Positions 24,480 to 36,456 of a stretch of 64,000 nucleotides of DNA are shown piece by piece. Source of the stretch: Amborella trichopoda (lineage: Eukaryota > Streptophyta > Magnoliopsida > Amborellales > Amborellaceae). Position numbers and translations under genes: made by a program. The stretch's first letter is position 1, and each line of letters starts with the position of its first letter. The stretch is taken from assembly GCF_000471905.2 (NCBI RefSeq), contig NW_006497735.1:2235803-2299802 (forward strand). Direction: 5' to 3'. Below the pieces are notes generated by a model. That model worked only from the letters and a program-made list of their open reading frames with translations. It did no database searches and was not told where the DNA came from.

Positions 24480-26400
24480 AGTGAAGGTCGTAGGGCACTT
24501 CCGGCTGCCCTCACCTTGTTCAGCAGCAGAAGGTATCTCAATGGCATGCTCCTCACTGCCACAAATGACGGTAGTGAGTTCGAGATTGACTTGGAAACTT
24601 AGTCTTCTGAAGCATCAAAATTTCCGGCCTATGCCTACAGACCATTAGCGACAATTCCTATTTTCGGCGCAAGCTTCCCAATCCCTGGCACATCTTAGCT
24701 GCACTTTCATTAGAATTTGAGTTCTCTCCAACTCTGGCAATGGGAGCATCACTCATAGAGTCAGAGCTAGTACTATCTTCACAATTTCTGGATTTTTAAA
24801 ATTGATATTCCTGACTTCGTTGTTCACATTCCTTTTCATTGCAATTCTCAAAAACGAGTGGGTAGGCTGCACCAAAACTCTCCCTTTCCCTTTAACTTTT
24901 ACCTGATTTTCAGCCGCAGTTCTTTCTCCACCCTCAACATTCTCCCCCTCATTGTTATTATTTCCTGAAACCTCTACTCGTTATTTTAATTCCTCTAACA
25001 TTTCATCCTCAGAGGCATTAAACAACGCAATAATATTTCCAAATACTCCTTATCAGTATCTTCTAGCTTATTATCATTCACCAATTCATCATCATTAATC
25101 TCATAATAGCTACATCTTCCGGTTGAATCACGTCGGGAGGCGGCACAAAATCAACCTCCTCCTCTGACCATGTATCCATGTTGTCCCTAAAAGAGATTGT
25201 CATAGATTCTGGATAAGGAAAGATTACCTCATGTGTTCCCCCTCCTCATTAACCACCACTATAAGCAGCCCCTGCTCCTTCAGAGGAATTCTCAGCACCA
25301 TCTCCACAGCCCTCCTATGAGCCACCTTTCGGAAAGGTTGGTAGCATTCTAGCATTCTTGCTCAAAAATCCAAAATAAACTGGCGAAAAAGGCCTTTATC
25401 TGCACTCAGCAATAATCTAGCCAGAAGCCAGAGATCAGGTTAAATAAGCACCACCTCATTAGAAGATTGCGAGCCTGATATACAAGAAGGCTGGGAACCA
25501 AAAACACCAGAAGGCTTTTGGAAATCAGACCCAAACGATTGCTCTAACAAGACCACCCCTACTTGTTGCGAAACTAGAAAGGCCTCCGCATTTTCCTGCC
25601 CACCATAAAACCATCATCATCATGCCTATTCACATTTTCTACAGAACCCAAATCACGTACCTTCCCAATAGGCAAATCAACACCATTCCCAAGAACTTGC
25701 CCCTTACTTTTATCCTTTGAACAACCTTCGCCGCAACTAATGTTATTAATACCCGAGAGTCCATCACATGATGCTTTCCTTTATCCTTAATAGAAGCTTC
25801 CACCTTTTCCCCAAAGAAAAGTAAACAGATTTCAATGACTTTGATAAGAATTGATATCCAATTTAATTCATTTACCTGCTTTATTTTTAGGAACCCAAGT
25901 CATTTTCAATCTCAAATTTGAATTAGAAAAATTTGACCTTAAAGAGCTCGCATCACTGATTGTGACATGTGGCCCACTATCTCCTTGGAGTACCGAGATT
26001 CTCCATCCTCGCCATGGAAGGTCTTTATCTCATCTGCAATCCCTGCAAATTCCTCTGTCGATAAAAAACTCTATTTTTTGAGCGAACTTCCGTCCAATCA
26101 TCCTGTGAAGAGGGTACTTCCATAGTTTAACTTTAACTTCTTGTATCAAACTTTACCTCCTTCTACAGAAACATCAATAAGAAAGTCCTCCATATTGACT
26201 ACAAGCCCAATTTTTTTGGTTAAAGGTGAAAAGCCATTTCTTAGAACCTTCACCCTAACAAATAATAAATATATTCCCTATAAGGACTCCAGGTCCACAT
26301 CCACAAAGTCACCAAAGAGATTGTCCAAGAAACACTCTCACGTTCCAAGCATGAAGCATAATACCCCATAACCTATCCAGAAATGACTCTTTGGAACAAA
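24480..26400 (-). mobile_element. LINE ORF1-like remnant
   Basis: On the minus strand about 26160-26350 reads FLDNLFGDFVDVDLESL and, further on, RVKVLRNGFSPL, resembling the RNA-binding domain of plant LINE ORF1 ('IGxxFGGFVDVDxxTL...ARIKVK'). The adjoining sequence down to about 24480 is GC-richer than its surroundings and reads in similar style, with several stops. It is a decayed fragment, with no endonuclease or reverse transcriptase attached. A host gene carrying the same DUF4283-like domain is an alternative. Confidence 0.4.
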
Positions 26401-26597
26401 CGAAATATGAGAGTTGTATTTCCAAATATCCCAGAAATGACTCTTTGCAACAAAGGAAATATGAAAGTTGTATTTCCAAATATCTAAAGTCAGAGCTTAC
26501 CTCTGACCCTCCAAAGTTTGATCCCCAATATTTTCTTAACCTCAGCCTCTCATTTCATATGGAAAATAAATCTACAATTATCAATCCACTTAACCAA

Positions 26598-26989
26598 GGA
26601 AAAAGTTTATATATGGATGCAACCCTATAATGTAGAACTACAGATGCACCTCAAAAATCCATCGGAAAAGGTAGTTTTAATGTTGAAAAACCCTTTGATT
26701 GATCATCTCGACTTCCAGATGTATGACCATCAAAAATAAAAAGATTTTAAGCCTCTGAAATAGTGCATTTTACAACATATTATCTACACCGTCCATTTTC
26801 AAGATTTTCATATGTTTATAGATCTACTTGATTTTAACCATTTTTAAAATTTAAAATTTTATAATTAGATATAAAAATAGATTTTGAGATAATTCTAAGA
26901 ACATTTTACATCAAAATTATATACCATGATAACATTTGAAGGTGCACCTTACCTCTACAGCTACAGATGCATCTGTAACAACTGCACCC
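26598..26989 (+). mobile_element. Mutator-type MITE, copy B
   Basis: A 392-bp copy of the family with the same core words. The ends are GGAAAAAGTTTATAT and AACTGCACCC. Flanking 9-mers cttaaccaa (26589-26597) and tttaaccaa (26990-26998) match at eight of nine bases, a good target duplication. Confidence 0.8.
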
Positions 26990-26998
26990 TTTAACCAA

Positions 26999-27339
26999 TG
27001 GTTCACCACAAATAGATCGTTTGAGGGGGGCAAAAAAAAAACTCACAATCACACAAGAAGAATAGAAAAAAGACTCAACTTTATCAAAAGCTACTGAAGG
27101 GATACCAGCACTAAGCTCTTGCATCTCTATCAAACCCTCTTAGTCACACTATCACTCTCGCTCTCTCTACATCCCTTGAACCCCCATCTCTCCCATCAGA
27201 TCTTCACACAACCACTATTAATGGTCTCTCTGCAAAATGCTCCATCAAGTGATCCCAAGGCTTTACCTAATGAGATAGGGCCTTCTTCCACATTTAAGGA
27301 TATTAATGTTATAGTTTGGTTTTAATAGGTGAATGCAAA
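26999..27339. other. no gene recognised
   Basis: CT-rich stretches at about 27130-27200 and a short open frame without known motifs. Nothing further can be supported. Confidence 0.3.
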
Positions 27340-27910
27340 AATCTAAACCAAAATTTTCATAGGATCTCTTCTTGCTCTTTTACTTCTTTTTGGTTCTAAA
27401 GCCTCACTTTTATTATTTCTATGGGTTCAATGTAAGTATCAGATTCGTTATCTTGTTCAACATTCATTAGTAGAGTACTTATATTTTGAAGCTTACCTTA
27501 ATCTCTCAAAAAAATTAGCATCTCCTGGTTCAGTTATTATGTCTGTATTTAGTTTTAAAAGTTTGGTTGCTGTACTCTTTTGTGTGAATTCTACAAATAC
27601 ACATCTGGAGGTTCTAGGTCCTATTTTTTTTTACTTTTAAAGTAGGTAATCATACATCTGTTGGGTAACATCACACCTTAAGAAAATTTTAAAAAGGTTT
27701 CTTATTAAAAATAATTCATTTGAGTTTTATCTACTTTTTTATATGGTACTCTATTAATTATAAACATGCTGAAAGCTGAAATTTACTGCATAGATTTAAG
27801 GTAAACTAGAGTTTCCCAATATTGAATTGACCATTTCTATCAATTTCCTATTCTTTCACTCGGCTAAGCCATTTTGTTGGTAGGTGCAAGGAGCTTGGTG
27901 TATTAACAAA
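27340..27910 (-). mobile_element. Ty1/copia integrase fragment, broken
   Basis: Minus strand from about 27890 downward reads HQNGLAERKNRKLIEMVNSI, the conserved copia integrase segment ('TPQQNGVAERKNRTLLE'). The region after it matches the integrase to reverse transcriptase spacer only loosely (INRVPYKK). No LTR was found. It is an old fragment with several breaks. Confidence 0.7.
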
Positions 27911-28398
27911 AACAAGCAAAATCGTTTGATTAAGTTTCCCAACCTCTTTCACTTTTTAGGATTTAATTTTTCATATTAAGTTGATTTTGAACTTTGAATT
28001 TGAAAGAAAATTGTAACTCACACTCTTAGTTGAGTATCAACTTTTTTCAATGTATTTAAATTCCAAATAAATTTGAAATTAAAAATCTTCATGTCCCAAA
28101 GTGCTCCAACTGATGATACTCATCATATGTCATAAATTGTGTTGGTGTGGTCTTTGCACACATAATCGTCCTCCCTCCAATTTTGTCGCAGTTGAGATTG
28201 TTCCCTAGTCTCTTCTTCAATCGATGATCACATAGGACATTGTGAGTGTCGTGAACAAAAACATCAACTTTTCTTGCCGCTTTTTGATGTACGTTTCATC
28301 TAATCGAGCCTAATTTTGTGTTATTGATTCATGATTTTGATGGAACTCATGGAATTCTACATTGGGTTACCTAGAAATATTGTCTTGAATTTTCAAAA
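27911..28398. other. no gene recognised
   Basis: AT-rich intron sequence between the copia fragment and the next MITE. No exon, repeat partner or RNA gene was seen. Confidence 0.3.
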
Positions 28399-28605
28399 GA
28401 AAAAATTTTATATAACGTTGACAACTTAAAATGTAGAATTAAGGTGCACCTGTAAAATCTTTTAAAAAAGGTTGTTTTGATGTTAGAAAAATATCTAATC
28501 GTCTCGACTTTGAGATCTATATATATAGAGAAAAAAAGAGATTTCAAGTCCTAAAAATTGTATATCTTGCAACACATTATCTAGACCATTCATTTTCAAG
28601 ATTTT
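28399..28605 (+). mobile_element. Mutator-type MITE, copy C (3'-truncated)
   Basis: The left half and centre match the family (GGTTGTTTTGATGTTAG, TATCTTGCAACACATTATCT, TTCAAGATTTT). The match stops abruptly at about 28605, so the right terminus and target duplication are missing. Confidence 0.65.
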
Positions 28606-28689
28606 AGGAGGTGGATTTCATTAGGTAGGCAGCCAACATACAACTTTACCACATCTTATCATAAACCATGAACCTATGTTGCCCTTGAT

Positions 28690-28770
28690 AAAGAAAAATG
28701 GAGGTACCAAATTTTTATAGCAGACCCCAAATATTTGGGATAAGATTTAGATGATGATAATGATGACGAA
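28690..28770 (-). repeat. short SINE-like repeat, copy 2
   Basis: In reverse complement it reads GTCATCATTATCATCATCTA, then CTTATCCCAAATATTTGGGG, the same arrangement as at 1455-1556 and 42197-42277. No target duplication was resolved. Confidence 0.45.
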
Positions 28771-29104
28771 CATCTTAGTTTGTTTCAGGTTGTAACCTTA
28801 TACAAACAACACCCTTGCCAAAAAATGCCGGTGTAATGGGGGTTGTAAACGTTTGTAGAGGCTTATATAAATTGTTGAAGAATGACATCCCAATATTAAG
28901 GCACACTTGAAGTGCTATCTCACGACAATATATGGCTCCTAGTTACTAAAATCAGTTTGCAATATGCTAAAGCAAGGAATTTGCCCTTGACATACCTGAA
29001 AATAAAAGTATGTTACTATACCTCGATTGTCTAATGAACTAGAAAAGTGAGACAATGATTGCACGAGTTTTAGATAGAGAAAGTAAAGAAATTAGAAAGA
29101 GTGG
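28771..29104. other. no gene recognised
   Basis: Short AT-rich spacer before the gag-only element. Nothing supportable. Confidence 0.3.
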
Positions 29105-29454
29105 CACTCCTGAAAATTCACCTACCATCACTACTAGGTAAATACAATGGCGTTTTAGAGAGAGAAAATAAAAATTGAGAAAAAATCAGCCAGAAGGAAA
29201 AAACGAATGTGGGGATCCGAGATCGCCGTCACAGTCTATAAGAAACCAAAAAGGAAAAATTACGAAAAAAAAAAAAAAACCCAATACCACAGTTTCTATG
29301 CCCAACCTAACTTTTTCTTTCACTTTTTTCCCCAAAACAAACATTCTATGCAAATACCCCCAAGGGAAAAACTTCATTTTTTTTAGAAGGAAATGCCCTT
29401 GCTGTACACAAAAATCATTTTGACCAAATTTGATGTTGACTTTCGGACCCTAGT

Positions 29455-29880
29455 AGCACATTGCCGAAGCGCACCATCGCATTGCCAGGCCTATTATTCC
29501 ATAAACTTAAGTGTCGGACCGCCTTAAGACAACTACCGAACCGAAACTAAGTACTGTCAGACCGCCCTTTACATAGTGTTGGAGCCCTTGAATCCAATAA
29601 CATCTACTGTCGGACCGCCCTTTGTAACTGCCAAATCACTGTAACTCCAGATTTTTTACTGTGTCGAACTGCACTTACATAGTACTGGAGCCCTATAACT
29701 CCAGAAGTATCTACTGCCAGACCGCCTTTTGCAACTGCCGGAGCCATATGACTCCAAAAGCTTTACTGCCAGACAGCATTTACACAGTGCCAGAGCCCTA
29801 TGACTCTATAGTGTTCTACTGTCGTACTGCACTTACATAGTGTCGGAGCCCTATTTTGGTCGGATAGAGTAGAAGCCCTA
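29455..29880 (-). repeat. CCGGAG-type minisatellite array 1
   Basis: Degenerate repeats of about 55-90 bp containing ACTGTCGGACCGCCC, CTTACATAGTG and GGAGCCCTATGACTCC words. In reverse complement they match the units of the array at 33240-33970, so the two arrays are in opposite orientation. Confidence 0.75.
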
Positions 29881-30099
29881 TTTTGGTGGGAGAGAGGGAG
29901 GTGGGGGGCCGCCATCGGACCAGGTTGGCCCAAGGCCTAGCAAAGCCCAAAATACTTTGGCTTGGCCCTTTAAGGTCCGGCCAAAAAAAGTACCCAAAAG
30001 GCCCACCCCGCTCGAATATGTAATATTAAAGCCCAGCCCATGTCCCATTAAGAAAATTTGAGACAAAAAATTTATTTTAAGAAAATTAAAAAATATTGG

Positions 30100-31790
30100 T
30101 TCTCTAGAGAGAGAAAGAGATTGGATTTTTAGAGAGAGAAAGAGAGATTGGGTTTCAATAGAGAGAATGCACTTTTAGACAGAAAAAAAAGATTGATTTC
30201 TAGAGAGAGAAAGAGAGCTTGGGTTTCTAGAGAAATAGAGACTGGATTTTTAGAGAAAAAAAAAAGAAGATTACGTTTCGAGATAGAGAAGAGGAATTGG
30301 GTTGAGATAAAAAGAGAGATTGGGGTTTCTAGAGAGAAAATGGATTTTTAGAGAGAGAAAAAGATATTGGATTTCTAGAGAGAAAGAGATATTAGATTTC
30401 TAGCGAGAATAGGTTTTAAAGAGAGGAAAAGAGATTTCTAGCGAGAATAGGTTTTAAAGAGAGGAAAAGAGATTTCTAGCGAGAATAGGTTTTAAAGAGA
30501 GGAAAAAAGATTAAGTTTCTAGATAGAGAATGTATCTTTAGAGGGAGAGAGATTGAGTTTTTAGAGAGAGAATATATTTTTAGAAGGAGAGAGATTGAGT
30601 TTCTAGAGAGAGAATGGATTTATAGAGAGAGAGATTGAGCTTCTAAAGAGAAAATAAGTTTTAGAGAGAGCAAGAAAGATTAAATTTCTAAAGAATGGAT
30701 TTTTAGAGAGAGAAATTAGAGAGAGAAATTGGATTTCCAGAGAGAATATGTTTTTAGAAAGAGAGATTTTATTTTTAAAGAGATTGGGTTTTTAAGAGAG
30801 AAAGAGAGATTGGGTTTCCAGAGAGGATGAGTTTTAAGACCGAGAGAGATTGGGTTTCTAGTTAGAGTGGATTTTAGAGAGAAAGACAGATAGAGTTTTT
30901 GGAAAGAGAAAGAGAGATCAAGTTTCTAGAGAGAGAATATGGGCTTTTAGAGAGAAAAGGACCTATTGAATTTTTAGAGAGAGAATGGATTTTAGGGAGA
31001 AAGAGAGATTGGGTTTTAGAGAAAGAACATGGGTTTTCAGAGAGAAAAGGAGAATTGATTTTTAGAAAAGAGAGATTGGGTTTCTAGAGAGTGAGTGAAT
31101 AGGTTTTTAGAGAGAGAAAAGATAGGTTTTTTAAAGAGAGGAAGGGTTTTTAGAGAGAGAAAGATACATTAGGGTTCTAGAGAGAATGAGTTTATAAAGA
31201 GAGATTGGGTTTTAGATAGAGAGAATGGGCTTTTAGAGAGAGAAAGAGATTTGATTTCTTAAGAGAGAATGGACTTTTAGAGAAACAAATAATGGGTTTT
31301 TAGAAAGAGAAAGAGAGATCGGTTTTTGGAGAGAGAATGAGTTTTTAGAGAGATATCGAGTTTCTAGAGAGAGGATGGGTTTTAGAGAGAAAAAGAGATT
31401 GACTTTTTAGAGAGAGAATGGATTTTTGAAAGAGAGTGAGAGAGAGAGGATTTTTAGAGCAAGAGAATTGAATTTTAGAGAGGGATTGAGTTTCTAGAGT
31501 GAGAGACAATGGGTTTTTAGAGAGAGAACGAGATTGGGATTTATAGAAAGAGAATGAGTTTTTACAAAGAAAAAAAGAATGGATTTTTAGAAAGAGAAAG
31601 AGGGATTGGGTTTCTAGAAAAAGACTCGGTTTTTAGATAGAGAAAGAAGGAGAATGTTTAGAGAGAGAAATGGATTGGATTTCTAGAGAATGAATGAGTT
31701 TTTAGAGAGAGAAAGAGATATTGGGTTTCTAGAGAGAGATTGTGTTGAAAGAGATATTGGGTTTCTAGAGAGAGATTGTGTTTTTTAAAA
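30100..31790. repeat. 1.7-kb purine-rich tandem array
   Basis: Dozens of degenerate units of roughly 25-45 bp built from GATTGGGTTTCTAGAGAGAG and ATGGATTTTTAGAGAGAGAA-like words. The plus strand is overwhelmingly purine apart from TTTCTAG or TTTTTAG spacers. Open frames in it are low-complexity and not genes. Confidence 0.9.
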
Positions 31791-32460
31791 ACCCTAGAGG
31801 AATGGGTCACTTAAAATATAACAAGGAGATATCTTCGAGATGAGAATTTTCGATGAATGAACCAACTTTAACAGTTAATTCTTATTTGAGTCCTTCATCT
31901 TTTTCTTACTCGAATATATCCATAGGCTCGAGCTCCCATAGGTTCAAATCAAATCTTACTTGTCCACCTCTCCATTTGATGAGAAAGTTATGTATCCTTG
32001 ATGCCTTTTGGCCGACTTCTTTCATTTCTTCTTGTTCTTTATCAAATATAGGATCTTCATAAAAAATAGAGTCACTTTTGCCATCAAGGAATTATGATTC
32101 CAACTAAAGATCCAAACTAAGTCGTTCTTCACCTTCAACAGGTTCTTTATCAAACATTGGTTGGTCACTTTCCCTACTATAGGCTCTCGACACGGAGTGT
32201 ACGAATAGAATGGATTCTTGAAAACAACATCCGACTCATTATTGTTGTTATAGTGTGTGGGGGTTGGGTTTTGTGCCAAACGTTGGGTCAGCTCCTCAAC
32301 TTGCATTCTCAAATCTTCTTTCGCAATATCTAGGAGGTCTCGTTCTCGTTGGATCGGCTCATTTCTAGTACCTAGCTATCGCGCACGTCTACGAGCCATG
32401 ATGCCTTACTGATGAGCACCACAATCCCATAAGCATCGACACCCTGATACTTCTCGACGT

Positions 32461-33239
32461 AGCTAAAAATTCACTAGCCGCCAATACCCAATAAATACAA
32501 TCGCGTTTTAGAAAGGAAAAACAAACATTGAGAAGAAATCAGCAAGAAGAAAGAATGAATGGTATAGTGCCAGGCCCACAAGAATCAAGAGAAGAAAAAA
32601 GAGAAAATTACAAAAAGCCCCCAAAGCTAAACTTATTATGCAATTTACCCCCAACTAATGTTTTCCTCTCACTTTTTTCTCCAAATTCCCAGCAAATACC
32701 CCCAACTACCCCAAACTTTTTTAAAAAGGCAAAACTACCCTTACTTTACCCTTTACCCATGCCTTCCCTCCTCTCATACTTTACCCTTTACCCACGCCTT
32801 CTCTCCTCCCATACTTTACCCTTTACCGACGCCTTCTCTCCTCCCATACTTTACCCTTTACCCACGCCTCTCTCTCTTTCCTTTTTCCCACGAGACCTAA
32901 TTTTTTACTGCAAGAGGATCCACAGTTAACAGACACACTCACGGTTCAAGCTCCGTCCCTCTTTCTTGTGCTCTCTGCCCGCTCGAGCTCTCTCCCTCTC
33001 CCTCTTTGAAGGATTTTTTGGCCCGAATCCAACCCTCTCTCTCTCTATCTTCTATTGTCTCCTTGAATTTAGGGCCCGATCTCTATTTGTGAAACAACTA
33101 TCAATTTCTTCGGCCCAGCCCAAGCCACTTAAAAACAGTGTCACCAGCACTTAAAAGCAACACGTAACTCCAGTTCTCCTTATTATTAACTAATATGTAA
33201 CATCACCCTAAAGCAAAGAAAAAATATAAAATGATAATT
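32461..33239. repeat. LTR-like segment with 35-bp TTTACCC repeats
   Basis: 32465-32720 resembles 29105-29440 in direct orientation. At about 32738-32870 there are four tandem copies of a 35-bp unit containing TACTTTACCCTTTACCCACG and CTTCTCTCCTCCCA. The rest, with CT microsatellites, holds no gene. Confidence 0.6.
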
Positions 33240-33970
33240 ATAGCAATGGATCAAGTGCTCCGGCACTATGTAAGTGTGCTCAGGCAGTGGAACACTCTGG
33301 AGTCACAACGCACTGACACTGTGTATGTGCACTCCGGTAGTGGATCAGGCGCTCCGGCATTGCGTAAGTGCACTCAGGCAGTGGAACACTCTGGAGTCAC
33401 AGTGCTTCGGCATTGTGTATGTGCGCTTCGGCAGTGGATCAGGTGCTCCGGCACTGCGTAAGTACGCTTCGGCAGTGGAACACTGTGGAGTCACAGTGCT
33501 TCGACACTGTGTAAGTGCGGTCCGGCAGTGGAGCACTTTAGAATCACAGCGCTCCGGCACTGCGTAAGTACGCTTTGGCAGTGGAACACTGTGGAGTCAC
33601 AGTGCTCCGGCACTGTGTAAGTGCGGTCCAGCAGTGGAGCACTCTAGAATCACAGCACTCCGACACTGTGTAAGTGCGGTCCGACAGTTGAACACTCTAG
33701 AGTCCCAGGGCTCTAGTACTGTGTATGTACGCTCTGACACTGCGTAAGTGCTAGCAGTGGAACACTCTGGAATCACAACACTCTGGCACTATGTAAGTGC
33801 GGTCTGGCAGTGAAACACCCTGGAATCCCAGAGCTCTGACAATGTGTACGTGCGGTCCGACAGTGGATGATACGTTTCGACATTGTGTAAGTGCGCTCCG
33901 GCAGTAGAACACTTTGGAGTCACAACACTCCGTCACTGTGTATGTGCGCTCCGGCAATGTGCTCCGAAAG
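33240..33970 (+). repeat. CCGGAG-type minisatellite array 2
   Basis: About a dozen units of 50-60 bp with GTGCTCCGGCACTGTGTAAG, TGCGGTCCGGCAGTGGA and CACTCTGGAGTCACAG words. It is the inverted counterpart of 29455-29880. It continues into 33970-34165, which is the inverted counterpart of about 29255-29440. Confidence 0.85.
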
Positions 33971-34165
33971 TTAACGTGAAATCTGGCCAAATTAATTTTT
34001 GTGTAGAGGAAGAGTATTTCTATCTAAAAAAAATGAACTTTTTCTCTTAGGGGGATATTTGTATAGAAAGTTTGTTTTTAAGAAAAAAAGTTAGAAAAAG
34101 CTAGGTTGGGGATAAGGTACATAAAAAGTGTAGTCGTGGGGTTTCTTTTTGTAATTTTCCTTAGA

Positions 34166-34776
34166 GAACCCGCAAGGCTCTCTCTCTCTTGAACTTATTG
34201 TTGTTTTTTTAACATCAAAACTTCACGCCGTCCAAAAAACAAATTTTTTTTTTTTTACTATTTACGTTGTTTCTCTCACTTTCCTTTTAACTAAGGATTA
34301 GCACACCCATAAAAAATAAATAATAAATAAAAGGAGGCACGTCAGCTATCTTCCAAGGACGGAAGGTTTCCAAAAAGGTAACCTCCTATATGATAAACCT
34401 TGCTAACTCATACAAAAGCGAAAATAAATAGACATACCAAATAAAGTTACCGCCCCTAAGAAAAAAATGATAGACTATTTAAAATAAACAAATAAAAAAA
34501 AAAAAAAGAAAGAAAAAATAACATCATCTGTATTTATTATTCCATTGATCACAATCTAACTCCTACACAAAAAAAATCTGGCAAGATAATTTCGACTGCA
34601 TCGGAAACAAGACATAAACAGTAAATGAGAAATTGAAACCACATTAATAGGTTGAGAAAGTGAATGTTAACTTGAGAGTTGTGACTTCTCATTTGGATTG
34701 TTATGATGCCCCTAATAGTCACTAACTATTGTAACTGAATGTCCAACATATTATATGAATACAGAGATTGTTTACA
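34166..34776. other. intron 2 sequence, no gene
   Basis: AT-rich spacer with homopolymer runs. No exon was recognised. Repeated in copy 2 at about 37110-37727. Confidence 0.4.
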
Positions 34777-34785
34777 TATAAATAA

Positions 34786-35166
34786 GGGAAAAGCTTATAT
34801 AAAGTCGAGGCTCTAAACAATAAAATTAGAGCCTACCTCAAAAATTTCAATAAAAGAGGTTGTTTTGATACCCAAATATCCTCAAAGTGATCATCACTGA
34901 ACATGAGAAAAAAATCGATTTCAAGTTTTGAAAATAGTGCATCTTGTAATACATTTTTTGACAGTCAATTTTCAAGATTTTTCAAGTTTTTATAGATTTG
35001 ATTGATCTACATTATTTTTTAATCTTTAAATTTTATAATTAAATATAAAAATATATTTTAAGGCTATCACAAAGATTTTCGATATCGAAACCACATTTCT
35101 CGACCCTATTTGAAGGTGGACTCCAATTTGATTGTTTTGAGCCTCGGCTCTATACAAACCACACCC
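34786..35166 (+). mobile_element. Mutator-type MITE, copy D (best preserved)
   Basis: A 381-bp element running GGGAAAAGCTTATATAAAGT to AAACCACACCC. Imperfect terminal inverted repeats of about 50 bp share GAGGCTC, AACAAT and AAATT blocks. It is flanked by a perfect 9-bp target duplication TATAAATAA (34777-34785 and 35167-35175). The 9-bp duplication and long TIRs point to the Mutator superfamily. No coding capacity. Confidence 0.88.
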
Positions 35167-35485
35167 TATAAATAAATCATTTTCTATTTTTCATTCTCCA
35201 ATGCAGCACAAAAATCTCACTGCTTCTCTCCATTTACAAAACTATGATTTAAAATGACAATATTTTGAAATAATACCAAGTATTTCTCAAATAAAATATA
35301 ATAAAATATTTTTATCCACCAATTACAGTTATATTTAGAAGAAAAAAAAACAAGACAGTTACATTGCTCATCTATCTATGAAGTAGTTGTGATTTATAAC
35401 ACACATTTTGATGAGCAGATGAAAGGATGAAATATAGTCTTCTTCTGTAAATCACAAATAGAAAACATAAATAAAAAATACCAAC

Positions 35486-35634
35486 CGTGGAAGTATACAA
35501 TCGCGTTCATTCCTGAACAACCAGGACCACCATTAATCCAAAATACAATTGGATCTTTTGAAGGAATACGCTCTGATGTTGCAAAGTAGTAATACAGGTA
35601 CCTTCTATTCCCTTGATTACCCAAGGTGATATAC
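35486..35634 (-). pseudogene. SCPL exon 2, copy in duplicated block 1
   Basis: A 149-nt exon identical in coding content to 38436-38584 (YITLGNQGNRRYLYYYFATS; WINGGPGCSGMN). If the flanking block is an assembly duplicate, this exon is a false second copy. If the duplication is real, a transcript with both copies would keep neither phase nor fold. Confidence 0.85.
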
Positions 35635-36456
35635 CTGCAAGCTCAATGCCATTAGCATATAGCATAATTGGCAACTTGTAGCTATGGTTACTGAAAGAAA
35701 ATAAAACAAATTAATTCTAGATTGTAATACTGGTAGATAAAGCATGCATCAAAGAAATGGAATCTAAAAGATCTTTTATTATCTATTCATCAAACACATC
35801 CCCACCCAATTGTATCACCTTCCCATAATTATGAAGTATGGTCAGGTATACATGAACTTCTTCTTTTTTTGGGGTTTGTACCAATGTGATCAGATTTGTT
35901 TCGCTTTGGCAGAAGAGGCCGACGTCTTTACAGTTTTGGCTTAGACCGAAGTGAAACAAAGCTCCCGTGCATCCATTTCAACGCTTTGGGCCCCTTCAGC
36001 CTATTTTAGTCTGATTCAGCATCTTCGGAACAAAGCACCAAATCATTTTTTTTTAAAAAAAAATTATTTTTAAAATAGTTATTATTCTAATATATTTTTA
36101 TATATAACTATATAAATTTATTTTTAATGATTTTTTTTTTTAATTTATAAAGTGTTCTTCTGAATCCCTCAAAACACCAAATTACTTTGTTTTTCCGATC
36201 AAACTAAAGTAGGGTCTAACAAAACTGGTTTATACATGGTTACTTCTTGGTATTAAGACATGAATATAGTCTCACGAACTCTGAGGGAACAAATGGGGTT
36301 CAATATCCTGGGCATCGAAATGCTGGAGAGATGAATCCATAAGCGAAGGAAACTAACGACAAGTTTTGTGACATGGGTGCTATGTTAAGAAGGTCTTTGG
36401 GTTTAGGGCTGAGAATTTACTCGGTTTGGATCTAAAATTTGAATTTCAAACCCTAT

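Larger units (their letters stand above)
29105..32460 (-). mobile_element. gag-only LTR-like element (TR-GAG type) with purine array
   Basis: Minus-strand parts from 5' to 3': a primer-binding site (GTATCAGGGTGTCG, about 32438-32453); a gag start with ATG at 32399, reading MARRRAR and then DLRMQVEELTQRLAQNPTP and ESDVVFKNPFYSY, typical of a Ty3/gypsy gag N-terminus; then a 1.7-kb tandem CT-rich array instead of pol; then sequence at 29105-29440 that repeats 32465-32720 in direct orientation, as LTR ends would. No protease, reverse transcriptase or integrase was seen. It is broken, with several breaks. The outer ends are uncertain. Confidence 0.5.

Noticed and set aside
30148-31087. Arg/Glu-rich open frames in the purine array
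   Set aside because: Low-complexity translations of the GA repeat; no protein is supported.
33240-33970. Repeat array resembling a CRISPR or a repeat protein on both strands
   Set aside because: Units are contiguous and degenerate, without unique spacers, and the genome is a plant's. The open frames follow from the unit length, so this is a minisatellite.
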